NCBI GenBank assembly: GCA_016196825.1
Contig: JACPWY010000007.1
Location: 66,468 to 130,467, forward strand
Length of the DNA: 64,000 nucleotides
Reading direction: 5' to 3'
From: Deltaproteobacteria bacterium
Lineage (GTDB): Bacteria; Bdellovibrionota; FAC87; UBA2466
Shown: positions 23,899 through 32,667 of the stretch, piece after piece
How positions within the stretch are numbered: the first letter of the stretch is position 1
Layout of the letters: each line of letters begins with the position of its first letter
Program-made: the position numbers and the translations under genes
Notes under the pieces: model-generated
Told to the model about the DNA's origin: nothing
Databases searched by the model: none
Seen by the model: only the letters and a program-made list of their open reading frames with translations

Positions 23899-25026
23899 GG
23901 ACGTCGCGATCTTAGGCCAGGGGAGGGATCGCACACCTGGTCCGAGTGAGACGGTGGGAGCTTCGGTAGCAAGGCACACCCAGAATTTGGCTTCCTTTGC
24001 TTTCCGCAGAGCCGCGTGAACGGTCATCAGGCACGAGCGATCGGGGGAGGGTTGATCGGAATAGAGGTAGAAATCTTTTTTCGTGCAAAAGTCGATGAAC
24101 GAACCTCGACTTGTCATGTAGTACGCCAGCCTTGCAGCGCGGGGGCCTTGGCGAAAGCGGTCCTGGTTCAAGAATTCGAGCGCAAACCAACTTTGCCATC
24201 TCCTTCTGAGGTTAGCGCCCAATGAATGGGCCAGCCCGGAGTCAAATGGCAGATAAATCATCTTACCAATTCCTTTCGGGGAAGGATGAATACCGTTGAG
24301 GATGAATAGTGACTCGAGCGCATCGAGATGACTCTGGACCCGACGACCGTCAACACGGAGTTCGGCGGCAATATTGGAACGGGTGGGGAAGGGAATTTTG
24401 GCAGTGCATTCTAGAACTCTGTAGGCCAGGTCCGAAGAAAGGCGGCCGCCGCCCAAGAAATTTCTGAGATCCCTTTCGCAGAGTGTCTCAATCCATTGTC
24501 TCCAGTACGTGCCTCGCACCTGCTGATCCCGTGCGAAACACACTCCGGGCATGCCGCCCCACTCAAGGTAGTGAAGCACGGAATCAAGGCCCGGGGTCTT
24601 TGGGGCCGTTTCGCGAAAGGTCATTGCGTCCATTCGCAGCGTGGCCACCCGTCCGGTCAACGATTCCTTAATTGCGGTTTTCTTGGAGAATTCCACGCTG
24701 CCAGACAAAATAAAGCGACCCGGAATTCGCCTCCTGTCGATCACGGCTTTGATTTCATCAAAGAGCGGAGGAGCTTTTTGTGCTTCATCGATAACAAGGG
24801 GGAAAATCTCAATTCCACTGAGAAATAGTTCGGGATTCGACTGTGCACGTGAGCGGTGGGCAATCTGGTCCAGGCTCAGATAGGTAAATTGTTTTGGTTT
24901 CCAAATCAGATCCCGTAGAAATGTGCTCTTTCCACACTGTCTGGGCCCTAGAACGGCCACAGCCGGCCAATACGATAGCGCCTTTTGGAGGGACTTTTTG
25001 ATTTGGCGTTGGCGAAGGTGTGGCAT
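23893..25026 (-). CDS. DUF4143 AAA-type ATPase, paralogue 1
   Basis: 377 residues. AAA_14-type P-loop VLGPRQCGKSTFL (Walker A near residue 27), FPLVIDEAQKAP (Walker B), RFILSGSVEFSKKTAIKESLTGRVATL, then a winged-helix connection and a DUF4143 C-terminal domain (SNIAAELRVDGRRVQSHLDALESLFILNGI). Unlike paralogue 2 at 43.6 kb, the nuclease-like C-terminus is poorly conserved: no clear D...ExK is seen. Biological role of DUF4143 ATPases is not established. A 27-base inverted repeat lies 24 bases upstream of the start, implying dedicated control. AT content around the start is higher than in neighbours, compatible with acquisition. Confidence 0.83.
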   Translation of the reverse strand: MPHLRQRQIKKSLQKALSYWPAVAVLGPRQCGKSTFLRDLIWKPKQFTYLSLDQIAHRSRAQSNPELFLSGIEIFPLVIDEAQKAPPLFDEIKAVIDRRRIPGRFILSGSVEFSKKTAIKESLTGRVATLRMDAMTFRETAPKTPGLDSVLHYLEWGGMPGVCFARDQQVRGTYWRQWIETLCERDLRNFLGGGRLSSDLAYRVLECTAKIPFPTRSNIAAELRVDGRRVQSHLDALESLFILNGIHPSPKGIGKMIYLPFDSGLAHSLGANLRRRWQSWFALEFLNQDRFRQGPRAARLAYYMTSRGSFIDFCTKKDFYLYSDQPSPDRSCLMTVHAALRKAKEAKFWVCLATEAPTVSLGPGVRSLPWPKIATSL

Positions 25027-25050
25027 CCAAGCTCCTCACTATATATGTCG

Positions 25051-25077
25051 GATTATTACGGTTATAACGTAATAATC
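25051..25077. promoter_or_regulatory. Inverted repeat upstream of DUF4143 ATPase 1
   Basis: Perfect 10-base arms GATTATTACG and CGTAATAATC separated by GTTATAA, 24 bases upstream of the minus-strand start at 25026. A likely operator. No regulator gene adjoins it, so the ATPase itself or an unlinked protein would have to bind. Confidence 0.6.
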
Positions 25078-25150
25078 AAACGTATATAATTTTTGACTCA
25101 CATCGCTATGTTTTGGTCAAGGCTCGGGATCCCTCAAAATCACTGGGGAT

Positions 25151-26395
25151 TTACAAATTCACCCTGGCGAACTTGCGTTTGCCGCACTGGAGAACGACCT
25201 GCTTCTTTTCCCGAGGGTGGAAGTACTCGCCTTCAAGGACCTCCGAGTCGATCTTCACCGCGCGTTGGTTGCAGAGGCGTTTGCCTTCACTCGTGGTCAG
25301 CGCGAATTTTAATTCGGTGAGGAGCTTGGGGATCCAGATGTCCTTGCCCTGCCACTGATAACGGAACTCGGGAATATCGTCTGGAATCTCTTTGCGGGAA
25401 AAGACCGAGTCAAAGTGCTCCTTCGCGTGAGTGCCTGCATCCGAACCGTGGAATCGCGTCACTATTTCCATAGCGAAGCGCGCCTTCACATCCTTTGGGT
25501 GGAGGTGTCCCTGATCGAGCTCAGAAAAGATCTTGGTGATGACGTCGATCGGAGCATCACTCAAGAGGTCGTAGTAGCGCCGCAGGAGCGAGTCCGGAAC
25601 GCTCATGAGCTTGCCAAACATGTCATTGGGCGCGTCGGTGACGCCGACGTAGTTGCCCAGGCTCTTACTCATCTTCTGAACGCCATCGAGCCCCTCGAGG
25701 AGCGGCATCGTCACGCAGACCTGAGGAGCAAGCCCACGATCCTTCATGAGCTCACGGCCCAGGAGTAAATTGAACTTTTGATCGCGCCCGCCGAGCTCAA
25801 TGTCGGCCTTTATTGCAAAGGAGTCGTAGGCCTGAAGCAGCGGGTAGAGAAATTCGTGGAGGCTGATGCTCTGGTTTTCTTTATAACGTGTGCCGAAATC
25901 CTCTCGCTCGAGCATCCTGGCCACAGTGGCGTGGCTCGCGAGGCGAATGAAGTCGGCCGCACCGAATTTTTCCAGCCACTCGGAATTGAACTGTATGACG
26001 GTCGTCTTGGGATCGAGGATCTTAAAAACCTGTTTCTTATACGTTTCGGCGTTGGCATCGACCTGCTCGCGGGTGAGCTGCGGACGGGTTTTCGTTTTCC
26101 CGGATGGGTCGCCCACCATTCCGGTGAAATCGCCAATCAAAAAATGAACCTTATGCCCAAAGCGCTGGAGTTGCGCCATCTTCTGTAAGACTACGGTGTG
26201 GCCCAGGTGCAGATCGGGGGCTGTGGGGTCGAAGCCCGCCTTCACTATGAGAGGACGCCCCGTTTTTTCAGACTCCTCGAGCTTCTTGAGGAGCTCGCCC
26301 TCCACGAGAATCTCATCGGTGCCTCGTTTGAGCTCCTCGAACTGCCTCTTCGCAGACACCTTAGTCATTGGTGGTGTCTCCATCGGGTCCGACAT
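25151..26395 (-). CDS. tyrS: Tyrosyl-tRNA synthetase
   Basis: 414 residues. Class I synthetase signatures HLGHT (in [18 protein letters not shown], near 63) and KMSKS ([11 protein letters not shown], near 246), with an S4-like RNA-binding end ([22 protein letters not shown]). It is of the longer, non-E. coli-like TyrRS branch (spacing and [17 protein letters not shown]). Charges tRNA-Tyr. The gene starts inside the 3' end of ymdB (35-base overlap); an internal start at [10 protein letters not shown] would shorten the overlap to about 8 bases. Last gene of a seven-gene minus-strand run. Confidence 0.95.
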   Translation of the reverse strand: MSDPMETPPMTKVSAKRQFEELKRGTDEILVEGELLKKLEESEKTGRPLIVKAGFDPTAPDLHLGHTVVLQKMAQLQRFGHKVHFLIGDFTGMVGDPSGKTKTRPQLTREQVDANAETYKKQVFKILDPKTTVIQFNSEWLEKFGAADFIRLASHATVARMLEREDFGTRYKENQSISLHEFLYPLLQAYDSFAIKADIELGGRDQKFNLLLGRELMKDRGLAPQVCVTMPLLEGLDGVQKMSKSLGNYVGVTDAPNDMFGKLMSVPDSLLRRYYDLLSDAPIDVITKIFSELDQGHLHPKDVKARFAMEIVTRFHGSDAGTHAKEHFDSVFSRKEIPDDIPEFRYQWQGKDIWIPKLLTELKFALTTSEGKRLCNQRAVKIDSEVLEGEYFHPREKKQVVLQCGKRKFARVNL

Positions 26396-27179
26396 TGACG
26401 GTCATCCTCACGCGCTCGATCTTGGTCGCCGTTCGCCGTTCGCCGGTGGTGATCACCACGCAGCCGACGCCGGGGTTTTCGGTCGCGGTCTTAAACGGCA
26501 CGGGACGCTTTGTCAGGTAGCGCTGAAGAATCTCTTGGTGGGCCATTCCGATCACGGAATCGAATGAACCACTCATGCCGATGTCACAGATGAAGGCGGT
26601 TTTTCTTGGGAGAATGCGTTCATCGGCGGTCTGGACGTGCGAGTGCGTCCCCACGACAGCGGTGACGCGTCCATCGAGGTGCCAGCCCATCGCTGTTTTC
26701 TCACTGGTGGCATCGGCGTGAAAATCGACGAGCACTGGGACTCCATCGTTCACGGTTTCCAGCACCTCATCGATGGCGTGAAAAGGACACTGAACGTTGT
26801 CCATGAAGACCCGGCCGAGGGCGTTGATCACAAAGAGGCTCTCCCCCTTGGAGTTGCGGAAAAGCCGAGCTCCTTTGCCGGGGCAAGGATATCTGTCGCT
26901 GGAAGGGAGGTTAATGGGGCGAAGAAGCCGTTCCTCAACCTCGAAGATTTGGTAGACCTCTTTATTGTCCCAAGAGTGGTTTCCCCCCGTAAGTCCATGA
27001 AATCCCAGGGAGAGCATCTCGTTCATCGTTTTCCAATTGGTGCCCTTACCACCGGCGATGTTCTCAGCGTTGCCAAAAATGAAGTCGGGTTTGTACTTTT
27101 CGACGAGTCCGGGAAGGGCGGATCGGATCGCACGTCGACCCGGTTTTCCGAAAATATCGCCGAATACGAGGATTACCAT
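26361..27179 (-). CDS. ymdB: YmdB-family metallophosphoesterase
   Basis: 272 residues. The five metal-binding motifs of the calcineurin-like YmdB/TIGR00282 group are present: [39 protein letters not shown] and [11 protein letters not shown]. Members hydrolyse 2',3'-cyclic nucleotides and affect global gene expression in Bacillus. In many genomes ymdB follows rny; here it follows the cyclo-ligase and zapA instead. Its start is 31 bases after the cyclo-ligase stop. About 8-10 residues longer at the C-terminus than usual, in the part overlapping tyrS. Confidence 0.92.
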   Translation of the reverse strand: MVILVFGDIFGKPGRRAIRSALPGLVEKYKPDFIFGNAENIAGGKGTNWKTMNEMLSLGFHGLTGGNHSWDNKEVYQIFEVEERLLRPINLPSSDRYPCPGKGARLFRNSKGESLFVINALGRVFMDNVQCPFHAIDEVLETVNDGVPVLVDFHADATSEKTAMGWHLDGRVTAVVGTHSHVQTADERILPRKTAFICDIGMSGSFDSVIGMAHQEILQRYLTKRPVPFKTATENPGVGCVVITTGERRTATKIERVRMTVNVGPDGDTTND

Positions 27180-27210
27180 TGGGTGATGCTACAGCGTCCC
27201 AATTAAATTC

Positions 27211-27768
27211 TCAACCCACGCGACGCATTCCGCGTTCGGTGCAGAGATGGTCGATTTTGATATCGAAAGGTTCCTGTGGGAGCGGCGATCGGCTGTACTG
27301 AAAGTCCCACGCTACGCCGATCTTGGTGATGGTGGAGGGGAGTGAGGCCAGAAAACGATCGTAGTATCCCTTGCCGGATCCGATTCTCTCCCCCTGGGGA
27401 CCAAAACATTTTCCGGGCACAAGAATCACGTCCCGTTCTTGAAAAACCGTCGGCGCTGTGTGCTCAGGTGGCTCCAAAATTCCGAGCGGCCCGGGTCGGA
27501 GATCCTCCCAACGAGAAATGGGAAAGAACCGGATTTCATCGCCCAAAATCTTTGGAAAGGTGCAGGCGCTACGGAATCGCTCCCATAGACCGCGCAAATC
27601 GGGTTCATGTTCGCGCGAAGCAAAGGTGGCGAGATGGTTGGCTCGAATCACAATGGGGAGCTCGGCGATGGTCGTAACGATCTGACTCGAGAGCTTGTCC
27701 CGGAGATCTCCTTTGGGAATCAGCGAGTCGGGCAGTTTGCGGTATTGGGCCTTCGGGCTTGGGGCCAT
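27211..27768 (-). CDS. 5-formyltetrahydrofolate cyclo-ligase
   Basis: 185 residues, the usual size. Signature near the C-terminus: DVILVPGKCFGPQGERIGSGKGYYDRFL, the ATP and folate site. Converts 5-formyl-THF to 5,10-methenyl-THF with ATP. The usual N-terminal 'K..lR' motif is modified (KAQYRKLPDSLI). Starts 2 bases after zapA, the classic zapA-ygfA order; no 6S RNA gene fits in between. Part of the zapA to tyrS run. Confidence 0.92.
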   Translation of the reverse strand: MAPSPKAQYRKLPDSLIPKGDLRDKLSSQIVTTIAELPIVIRANHLATFASREHEPDLRGLWERFRSACTFPKILGDEIRFFPISRWEDLRPGPLGILEPPEHTAPTVFQERDVILVPGKCFGPQGERIGSGKGYYDRFLASLPSTITKIGVAWDFQYSRSPLPQEPFDIKIDHLCTERGMRRVG

Positions 27769-27770
27769 AG

Positions 27771-28079
27771 CTATTGACGGCCAGCGGGAACGCGGCCGAC
27801 GCTTTCGATTTCATTCTCGACCCGCTCGAGTAGCTTTTGCGCCTGATTGAGAATGGCCCCTCGCGTGTCGAGCTGGCGCCGCTTCTGCTTGATGGTCTCG
27901 CTCGCGAAATCAAATGCGACCAGCATCGTGGCCTTTTGAAGGCTCAGGCCCGGGTTCTTCTTTCGAATGCTTTCCACCCGGCGACGAACCAGTTCCGACA
28001 CCTCATTGAGGTGTTCGGGAGTCTCTTCACCACTGAGGATATATTTCTGGCCAGCGATCGCAATTTCTATGGAGTTCAT
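27771..28079 (-). CDS. zapA: Cell division protein ZapA
   Basis: 102 residues. N-terminal beta-hairpin domain (IEIAIAGQKYILSGEETPEHLNEVSELVRRRVESIRK) with the typical 'I.I.Gq.y.l....e.l..vA..vd..m' pattern, then a long coiled coil (KATMLVAFDFASETIKQKRRQLD, LNQAQKLLERVENEIESV). ZapA crosslinks FtsZ filaments at the septum. It leads the folate, ymdB, tyrS genes and follows the FAH-family gene by 12 bases. Confidence 0.9.
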   Translation of the reverse strand: MNSIEIAIAGQKYILSGEETPEHLNEVSELVRRRVESIRKKNPGLSLQKATMLVAFDFASETIKQKRRQLDTRGAILNQAQKLLERVENEIESVGRVPAGRQ

Positions 28080-28091
28080 TGAAATAGATTA

Positions 28092-29075
28092 TTACAGCAC
28101 GACCTGTTGTTCAATTTTCCCAAAGAGAGAGACGCCGTCATGCATCACGTCCATTTCGACGCGATCGCCGACCTTGAGCCATGGAGTGGAGGGCTTCCCG
28201 GAGTCGATAGTCTCCTGGAAGCGCTTCTCGGTGAGGCAGGCAAAGCCCCGCGTCTTATCTTCATTCGAGACGGTTCCGCTGCCGACGAGGCAGCCCGCCG
28301 AGAGCGGACGGGTTCGGCAGGCGTGGGCGATGAGATCCATAAAGGAGAAGTGCATTTCGCGCCCATTGGGGCGGCCGAAGACTTCGCCATTCAATTTCAC
28401 CGAGAGCTCGAGCTCCACGCGCCCATTCCTCCATGCCGACCCCAATTCATCCGGGGTAATGACGATGGGCGCAAAAGAAGAGTTGGGCTTGCTCTGAAGG
28501 AATCCAAATTTCGTTTCGATCTCGACCTTCACTATCTCGCGGTAGGTGATGTCGTTGAACATCGTGAGGAGTGCAATGGCGTTCGCGCATTCCGGCGCCT
28601 TGGTCCCCTTTCTGACACTGGTTGTGATGACCGCGAACTCCCCTTCAAAATCCCCACCGTAGGCGGTATCCATGAGTTCAAGCGGCGCATAGGAGGGAAG
28701 GGCGTTGTCTGAAACACCTTGGTACATGAGGGGTGTCACCTTGGCCGATTCGGGCATTTGATCACCGCGAGCGCGTCGGGCTCGAACCACGTGGCTGAGA
28801 AAGGCACTGCCGTCGTAGAAGCCCGGAGAGTGCGCCAAGGGAGCGATGCAATCTTTCGGATTGAACGGGAAGGCGTCGCGCATCTTTCCTTCATTCAGAA
28901 GACGGTAGATGTTTTCAAGCTTCGGTTTGATCTCATCCCAATCTTCCAGCGCGTCGAGAATCGAGGCAAAAATCTTGGATTCGGGCTTCGCGGCGGTGCG
29001 CGTGTCGCGCGAGACGATGATCATCTCGCCATTCTTGAGGCGTGGATTCGAGGGCTTGAGGCTGGCTAATTTCAT
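28092..29075 (-). CDS. Fumarylacetoacetate hydrolase (FAH) family protein
   Basis: 327 residues from MKLASLKPSN; the ATG overlaps the upstream stop (ATGA). C-terminal FAH-fold domain with GDFEGEFAVITTSVRKG (acidic metal ligands), FNDITYREI, NGREMHFSFMDLIAHACRTRPLSAGCLVGSGTVSNED, and the family end VGDRVEMDVMHDGVSLFGKIEQ. It resembles the fumarylacetoacetase-like hydrolases of tyrosine catabolism, but homogentisate dioxygenase is not nearby. Reaction: cleavage of a C-C bond next to a carbonyl in a beta-diketone acid (family knowledge). Physically coupled to an uncharacterised gene that often accompanies FAH genes. Confidence 0.87.
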   Translation of the reverse strand: MKLASLKPSNPRLKNGEMIIVSRDTRTAAKPESKIFASILDALEDWDEIKPKLENIYRLLNEGKMRDAFPFNPKDCIAPLAHSPGFYDGSAFLSHVVRARRARGDQMPESAKVTPLMYQGVSDNALPSYAPLELMDTAYGGDFEGEFAVITTSVRKGTKAPECANAIALLTMFNDITYREIVKVEIETKFGFLQSKPNSSFAPIVITPDELGSAWRNGRVELELSVKLNGEVFGRPNGREMHFSFMDLIAHACRTRPLSAGCLVGSGTVSNEDKTRGFACLTEKRFQETIDSGKPSTPWLKVGDRVEMDVMHDGVSLFGKIEQQVVL

Positions 29076-29998
29076 AAATGAGCTCCGAACCATTTCTTCA
29101 ATGAATCAGAGGGTTCGTCAAGGCTGCAGCTCCCGAACGCGCCGGCATGTTTGAGACGGGCGGCTTCTATCTGCGTCGTCGAGAGAAGGTGGCCGCGCCA
29201 GCTGAATCGATCGGGCGTGAAGGTGAAATTTTTCGCCTCATCATCCTGAAGGCAGGCGATGAGATTGGCGGTGGTCAGAGAGGAGTGAAAACGCAGATTG
29301 AGCGCCGCGAAGAGATTGAGAAAGCCGAAGGCGTTGCTGTGGGTGAAGACTTCGTGCAGCCCCTGTGTGGCCTTGAATTTGAGGCCGGCCTTGGCAGCCC
29401 CTTCGATAGCCTGAGCGAGCTGTGTGGGTGTGGGAATTGTGACGCCGCCTGTGCGGACCTTGAGACCAAAGGTGAACGGGGTTGTTCGATTCAATTCCCG
29501 GAGTTGATCGACCCTTTGGAGCGAAGATTCGGTCATCGCCATCTCGACGTAAATTGTGAGCGGTAAGAGCTGAGCTATATCGACGGTTTCTAGGATCTTT
29601 TCCCAGGCCGTTGTGAGTTGGGATTCCTCGGGAGCCTTCCATTCATAGGCCACAGCGCGCTTTCGGATCGCTCCCTCATACTCCCGTTCGTGAAAACGAG
29701 CCATGCCGGCGAGATCTTTTTGGGCGCCGGTCCATGCCTCGCCCTTTGAGGCGAGTACGGTGAAGAGCCAGGGGGCGCCATCGGCTCCACTCTCAAGGAG
29801 CAGGCGACTGGTGATCGAGGTGAACTCCTCATAGGGAAGAACCACTCGGTTCAAAAGCCATGGGTAGGGAGATTCTCGGCGCCAGCTCGCGGCTCGTTTT
29901 AGCGTGTCGGTGAAGGAGAGTTTGGCCGGGGGAAACATCCCGGCGTAATCGATGAGGCCTGAGGTGAGGGCGAAACAGGCCCCGTACTTCGACCTCAT
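29072..29998 (-). CDS. Uncharacterised conserved protein coupled to the FAH-family gene
   Basis: 308 residues, no signal or membrane segment. The C-terminal part, FTFGLKVRTGGVTIPTPTQLAQAIEGAAKAGLKFKATQGLHEVF and NAFGFLNLFAALNL, resembles a conserved 'K.RtGG...fKaTaGLHh...hGFlNl' pattern that I recall from uncharacterised actinobacterial proteins encoded next to FAH genes; that recollection is not a database result. The alternation suggests a TIM-barrel-like fold with a Lys/His site. Overlaps both neighbours by 4 bases (ATGA type), so it is translated with them. An enzyme acting with the FAH protein is the likely role; the reaction is unknown. Confidence 0.78.
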   Translation of the reverse strand: MRSKYGACFALTSGLIDYAGMFPPAKLSFTDTLKRAASWRRESPYPWLLNRVVLPYEEFTSITSRLLLESGADGAPWLFTVLASKGEAWTGAQKDLAGMARFHEREYEGAIRKRAVAYEWKAPEESQLTTAWEKILETVDIAQLLPLTIYVEMAMTESSLQRVDQLRELNRTTPFTFGLKVRTGGVTIPTPTQLAQAIEGAAKAGLKFKATQGLHEVFTHSNAFGFLNLFAALNLRFHSSLTTANLIACLQDDEAKNFTFTPDRFSWRGHLLSTTQIEAARLKHAGAFGSCSLDEPSDSLKKWFGAHL

Positions 29999-31020
29999 TT
30001 TGCGCGACGCTTTTTCGGCGCGGGAGCGACGGCTAGGGGCGACTGGCGATAGGTCTCTTCGACCAGCTCGAGAACCCGAATGCCATCTTCGAGCGTTGCA
30101 ATTGAGGATTGCCGGCCGGCGATCTCGCCGCGAAAGGCCTTCAGCTCCTGTCGCCAGGAGACGTCCTCGCCCGCAAAGCTCTCGGTCTCGATCTTGGGAA
30201 ATCCTCGCTCGCGATCGATTCGGGCGACCTGGATCATCTCTTCGCCATACGAACCGCCGAGCCCCACAACCTCGATCTTTCCCGTGGTGCCGTAGATCTC
30301 AAAATTGAAGGTGTTTTTCCATTCGGTGCAGCTGGCGTGGAGCCAGGCGTACCGGTGGTGTTCGCGGCCCTTCAGGAAGAGAAAGGCGTTGTCATCGACC
30401 GGCATCTTCCAGAACATTGTGTCGGCCCGGCCGAACTCGAGGTCGAACTCTCCGCCCATCCAGCGGCAGAGATCGACGAGATGCACGCCCTGATCGATGA
30501 GCTCGCCTCCGCCGGAGAGGTCCGGGTTCGCGCGCCATTCCTTCTCGTAACCGATTCGTCCGCCGTGGCCGTAACGGGCGCGGAAATAAAGAATGTCGCC
30601 CACCTCGCCATTGGTCGCCATCGACTTGGCCGCCCAGATAGCCGGGTGGAAGCGGTGATTGAATCCAATGCGGGCGAGTTTATTGGCCCTCTCAGCCGTG
30701 GCTGCAATTTTTTTCAGCTCGGCGACGGAGCGCGCGCCTGGCTTTTCAACGAGGACATGTTTGCCGGCCTCGAGCGCACCACAAGCCACTTCGCAGAGCG
30801 CGTCGTTCGAGGTGGCCACAATCACCAGCTGGACATCATTGCGTTTGACGACCTCTCGCCAATCGGTTGTCACCTCGGCGTCGGTCTTTTCGGCAATGGC
30901 CTTCGCATTGGCGAGATTCTTGTCCGCCACCGCCACGAGGGTCGCCGAAACATCCGGAAGTGCATCACTCCGTTTTTTGCCAATGACACCAGCTCCAACA
31001 AGTCCGATTCCAAATTGCAT
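29995..31020 (-). CDS. Gfo/Idh/MocA-family NAD(P)-dependent oxidoreductase
   Basis: 341 residues. N-terminal Rossmann fold with GLVGAGVIGKKR, then VLVEKPGARSVAELK (the conserved EKP), GFNHRFHP, and a C-terminal alpha/beta domain with SGGGELIDQGVHLVDLCRWMGG, whose Asp/His residues are typical catalytic positions. Members oxidise or reduce sugars and inositols, or work in nucleotide-sugar biosynthesis; the substrate is not predictable. First gene of the seven-gene minus-strand run; overlaps the next by 4 bases. The Lys/Arg-rich tail (PAPKKRRAK) is not part of the fold. Confidence 0.88.
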   Translation of the reverse strand: MQFGIGLVGAGVIGKKRSDALPDVSATLVAVADKNLANAKAIAEKTDAEVTTDWREVVKRNDVQLVIVATSNDALCEVACGALEAGKHVLVEKPGARSVAELKKIAATAERANKLARIGFNHRFHPAIWAAKSMATNGEVGDILYFRARYGHGGRIGYEKEWRANPDLSGGGELIDQGVHLVDLCRWMGGEFDLEFGRADTMFWKMPVDDNAFLFLKGREHHRYAWLHASCTEWKNTFNFEIYGTTGKIEVVGLGGSYGEEMIQVARIDRERGFPKIETESFAGEDVSWRQELKAFRGEIAGRQSSIATLEDGIRVLELVEETYRQSPLAVAPAPKKRRAK

Positions 31021-31172
31021 AGGAAACTAGAATATCCGAATTCTGAAGGGGAGTCGAACGGAGGGGCGGCGTTTGCGGCGCTGCGTCGCGTTTGTCGTCT
31101 CAAGTTCCCCATCTGTTCGCCGATAAGTCTATTAGCTACCCCAACCAACCCGTTTTCTAGAAGGAGAAGTCG

Positions 31173-31388
31173 ATGAGTACTCCTTTTAGTCCCTTCGACT
31201 GCAATGAAGAGGATCAACCTGAACGCCTTAAGGCGGTTCAGAAGGATAAGTACGAGCGATGCACGTTCTGTCATAGCAAGCTCGTGTTCAGTCACGACCT
31301 GAATATCAGTTATTTCGTCGTGATTGAGACGAGTCGCTGCCCTGGGTGTGGAGTGACCATGCACCCGAAGCGGTTCACGCTACACTGA
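31173..31388 (+). CDS. Small zinc-ribbon protein
   Basis: 71 residues with two CxxC knuckles, CTFCHSKLVF and CPGCGVTM, 26 residues between them, an arrangement for one zinc ion. AGAAGGAG lies 6 bases upstream of the ATG, an excellent ribosome binding site, which supports a real gene despite the size. The middle HDLNISYFVVIETSR forms the ribbon strands. Function unknown; such proteins often bind nucleic acids or larger complexes. The last 14 bases overlap the convergent membrane-protein gene. Confidence 0.78.
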   Translation: MSTPFSPFDCNEEDQPERLKAVQKDKYERCTFCHSKLVFSHDLNISYFVVIETSRCPGCGVTMHPKRFTLH

Positions 31389-32448
31389 AAATTCGGATCA
31401 GCTCCGCGCCCGTGAGTAGGGTGAATATCGCCGAGAGGATCCGAGCCAGTGTGCCCGAGGAAACGTGGGCGATGCCAGCGAGAGCCATTCCGGCGAGGAG
31501 GAGCCGCATCGTCACATTGGCTACGCTCGAGTAAGCCAGAACCACAAGCACTGAATAGAGCGGCACGAGTCTATTGAGCCACGTCGTGTGGCTCGCGAAA
31601 CACAGAATCGCCCCCACCAGAAATATCAGTACGGAGAGGATGGGGCCGGCGTTTGCCCACGCATGTGTCGAAAGGATGGCGCCCATCCATTCATTGGGCG
31701 AGTGGATCAGACTCACGAAAGCCGACCCCGCTACACTCGTGAAGGCGTGTGCGTACCAGTCCCAACGAACGACAATCGCCAACACGAGGGGGATGAAGAA
31801 AAAGCACACTCGCTTCACGACCTGCACCATCTGAAAGTGTTGCTGGTAATACCAGAAGAGGTAGATGAGAAGCGGCACCCACCCGATCACAATCCAATCC
31901 CCGAGTGCCATCACCCCGACCGCAAGCCCTGTGAGAAACCACTGATTGTCGAGAGCGCGGCGCAAAGCGATCGCAGTGAGACAGAGGGTGATCGAAAGCG
32001 CTGAGCCCATTGAGATCTCATAGCTCGATGGAAAGAAAAGAATGAGGAGTGTCCCCCAGGTGGCAGTTTCGAGGAGGACCATCCGGCTCAGAAGAATGAA
32101 AGTCTCAAAAAGAAAGAGCAGAAAGAGGATATTGGAAAGTAACACGACGGAGGCGATGGGGGACATGTGGGTGAGTTCCCCCCAGATCCTCACGCACCAA
32201 TAAAACGGGTGGCGATTGGCTGAAAAAACCTGTTTAAGTGGCAGTGCAGAGAGGGTCTGGGCCGTCTCAACCTCGGTCACAAGTCTGAGTCGGCTGGCAA
32301 GCTCGGCCACCAACACGGACGTGGCCTCAATGCGCGGCAACCGCCCCTGACTCGGTGTTTTTTGGTTGAGCGAGTAGTTGATGGCGCCCAGCGCAATGAT
32401 GATCAGAACGAGACGGTGAACGATGAAGCCAAGCAGAACCTTCCACAT
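31375..32448 (-). CDS. Polytopic membrane protein, PIG-V/GT-C-like
   Basis: 357 residues with about 9-10 hydrophobic helices and a large first periplasmic loop (residues ~28-95). The segment LILFFPSSYEISMGSALSITLCLTAIALRRALDNQWFLTGLAVGVMALGDW resembles the 'FP..f.....YsEslfl.l...al......w...gl..glaal.R' pattern of PIG-V-type GT-C mannosyltransferases, which use lipid-linked sugars. The resemblance is moderate, and the Arg expected at the end of this motif is absent. Lies downstream of the second nested-repeat element. Function otherwise unknown. Confidence 0.65.
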   Translation of the reverse strand: MWKVLLGFIVHRLVLIIIALGAINYSLNQKTPSQGRLPRIEATSVLVAELASRLRLVTEVETAQTLSALPLKQVFSANRHPFYWCVRIWGELTHMSPIASVVLLSNILFLLFLFETFILLSRMVLLETATWGTLLILFFPSSYEISMGSALSITLCLTAIALRRALDNQWFLTGLAVGVMALGDWIVIGWVPLLIYLFWYYQQHFQMVQVVKRVCFFFIPLVLAIVVRWDWYAHAFTSVAGSAFVSLIHSPNEWMGAILSTHAWANAGPILSVLIFLVGAILCFASHTTWLNRLVPLYSVLVVLAYSSVANVTMRLLLAGMALAGIAHVSSGTLARILSAIFTLLTGAELIRIFSVA

Positions 32449-32488
32449 TCAAAAAAGTATATCAGAGGTGAAGCGACGATTAGCCTCC

Positions 32489-32667
32489 AATCCCTCAGCT
32501 CGGTTGGGTTTGCTCAATCGGCGAGGGGATTTTGGCTGTCCGCGAGGACGCACAAGAGAGGCCCCGGAGGCGTGCCCTCTGGGCACGTCGAGGAGCCGAG
32601 CGCGGAGGACGAAGCGGACAGCCAAAAGCACCCGCCCAGTGAGTAAACCCAACCGAGCTGAGGGATT
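32489..32667 (+). repeat. Nested inverted-repeat element, copy 2
   Basis: A 179-base non-coding element. Outer arms at 32489-32511 and 32645-32667 are perfect 23-base inverted repeats; inner arms TTTTGGCTGTCCGC (32530-32543) and its complement (32614-32627) are perfect 14-mers. The core at 32543-32613 begins CGAGGACGCACAAG and contains the hairpin CGTGCCC-TCT-GGGCACG. It matches the core of the element at 3674-3846 (opposite strand), while the arms are different. Linkers contain GCGAGG and GTGAGTAAA. The right arm supplies the first two bases of the rsmE stop codon (minus strand). Confidence 0.82.

Noticed and set aside
27768-27775. 6S RNA between zapA and the cyclo-ligase gene
   Set aside because: In many proteobacteria ssrS lies there, but here the two genes are 2 bases apart.
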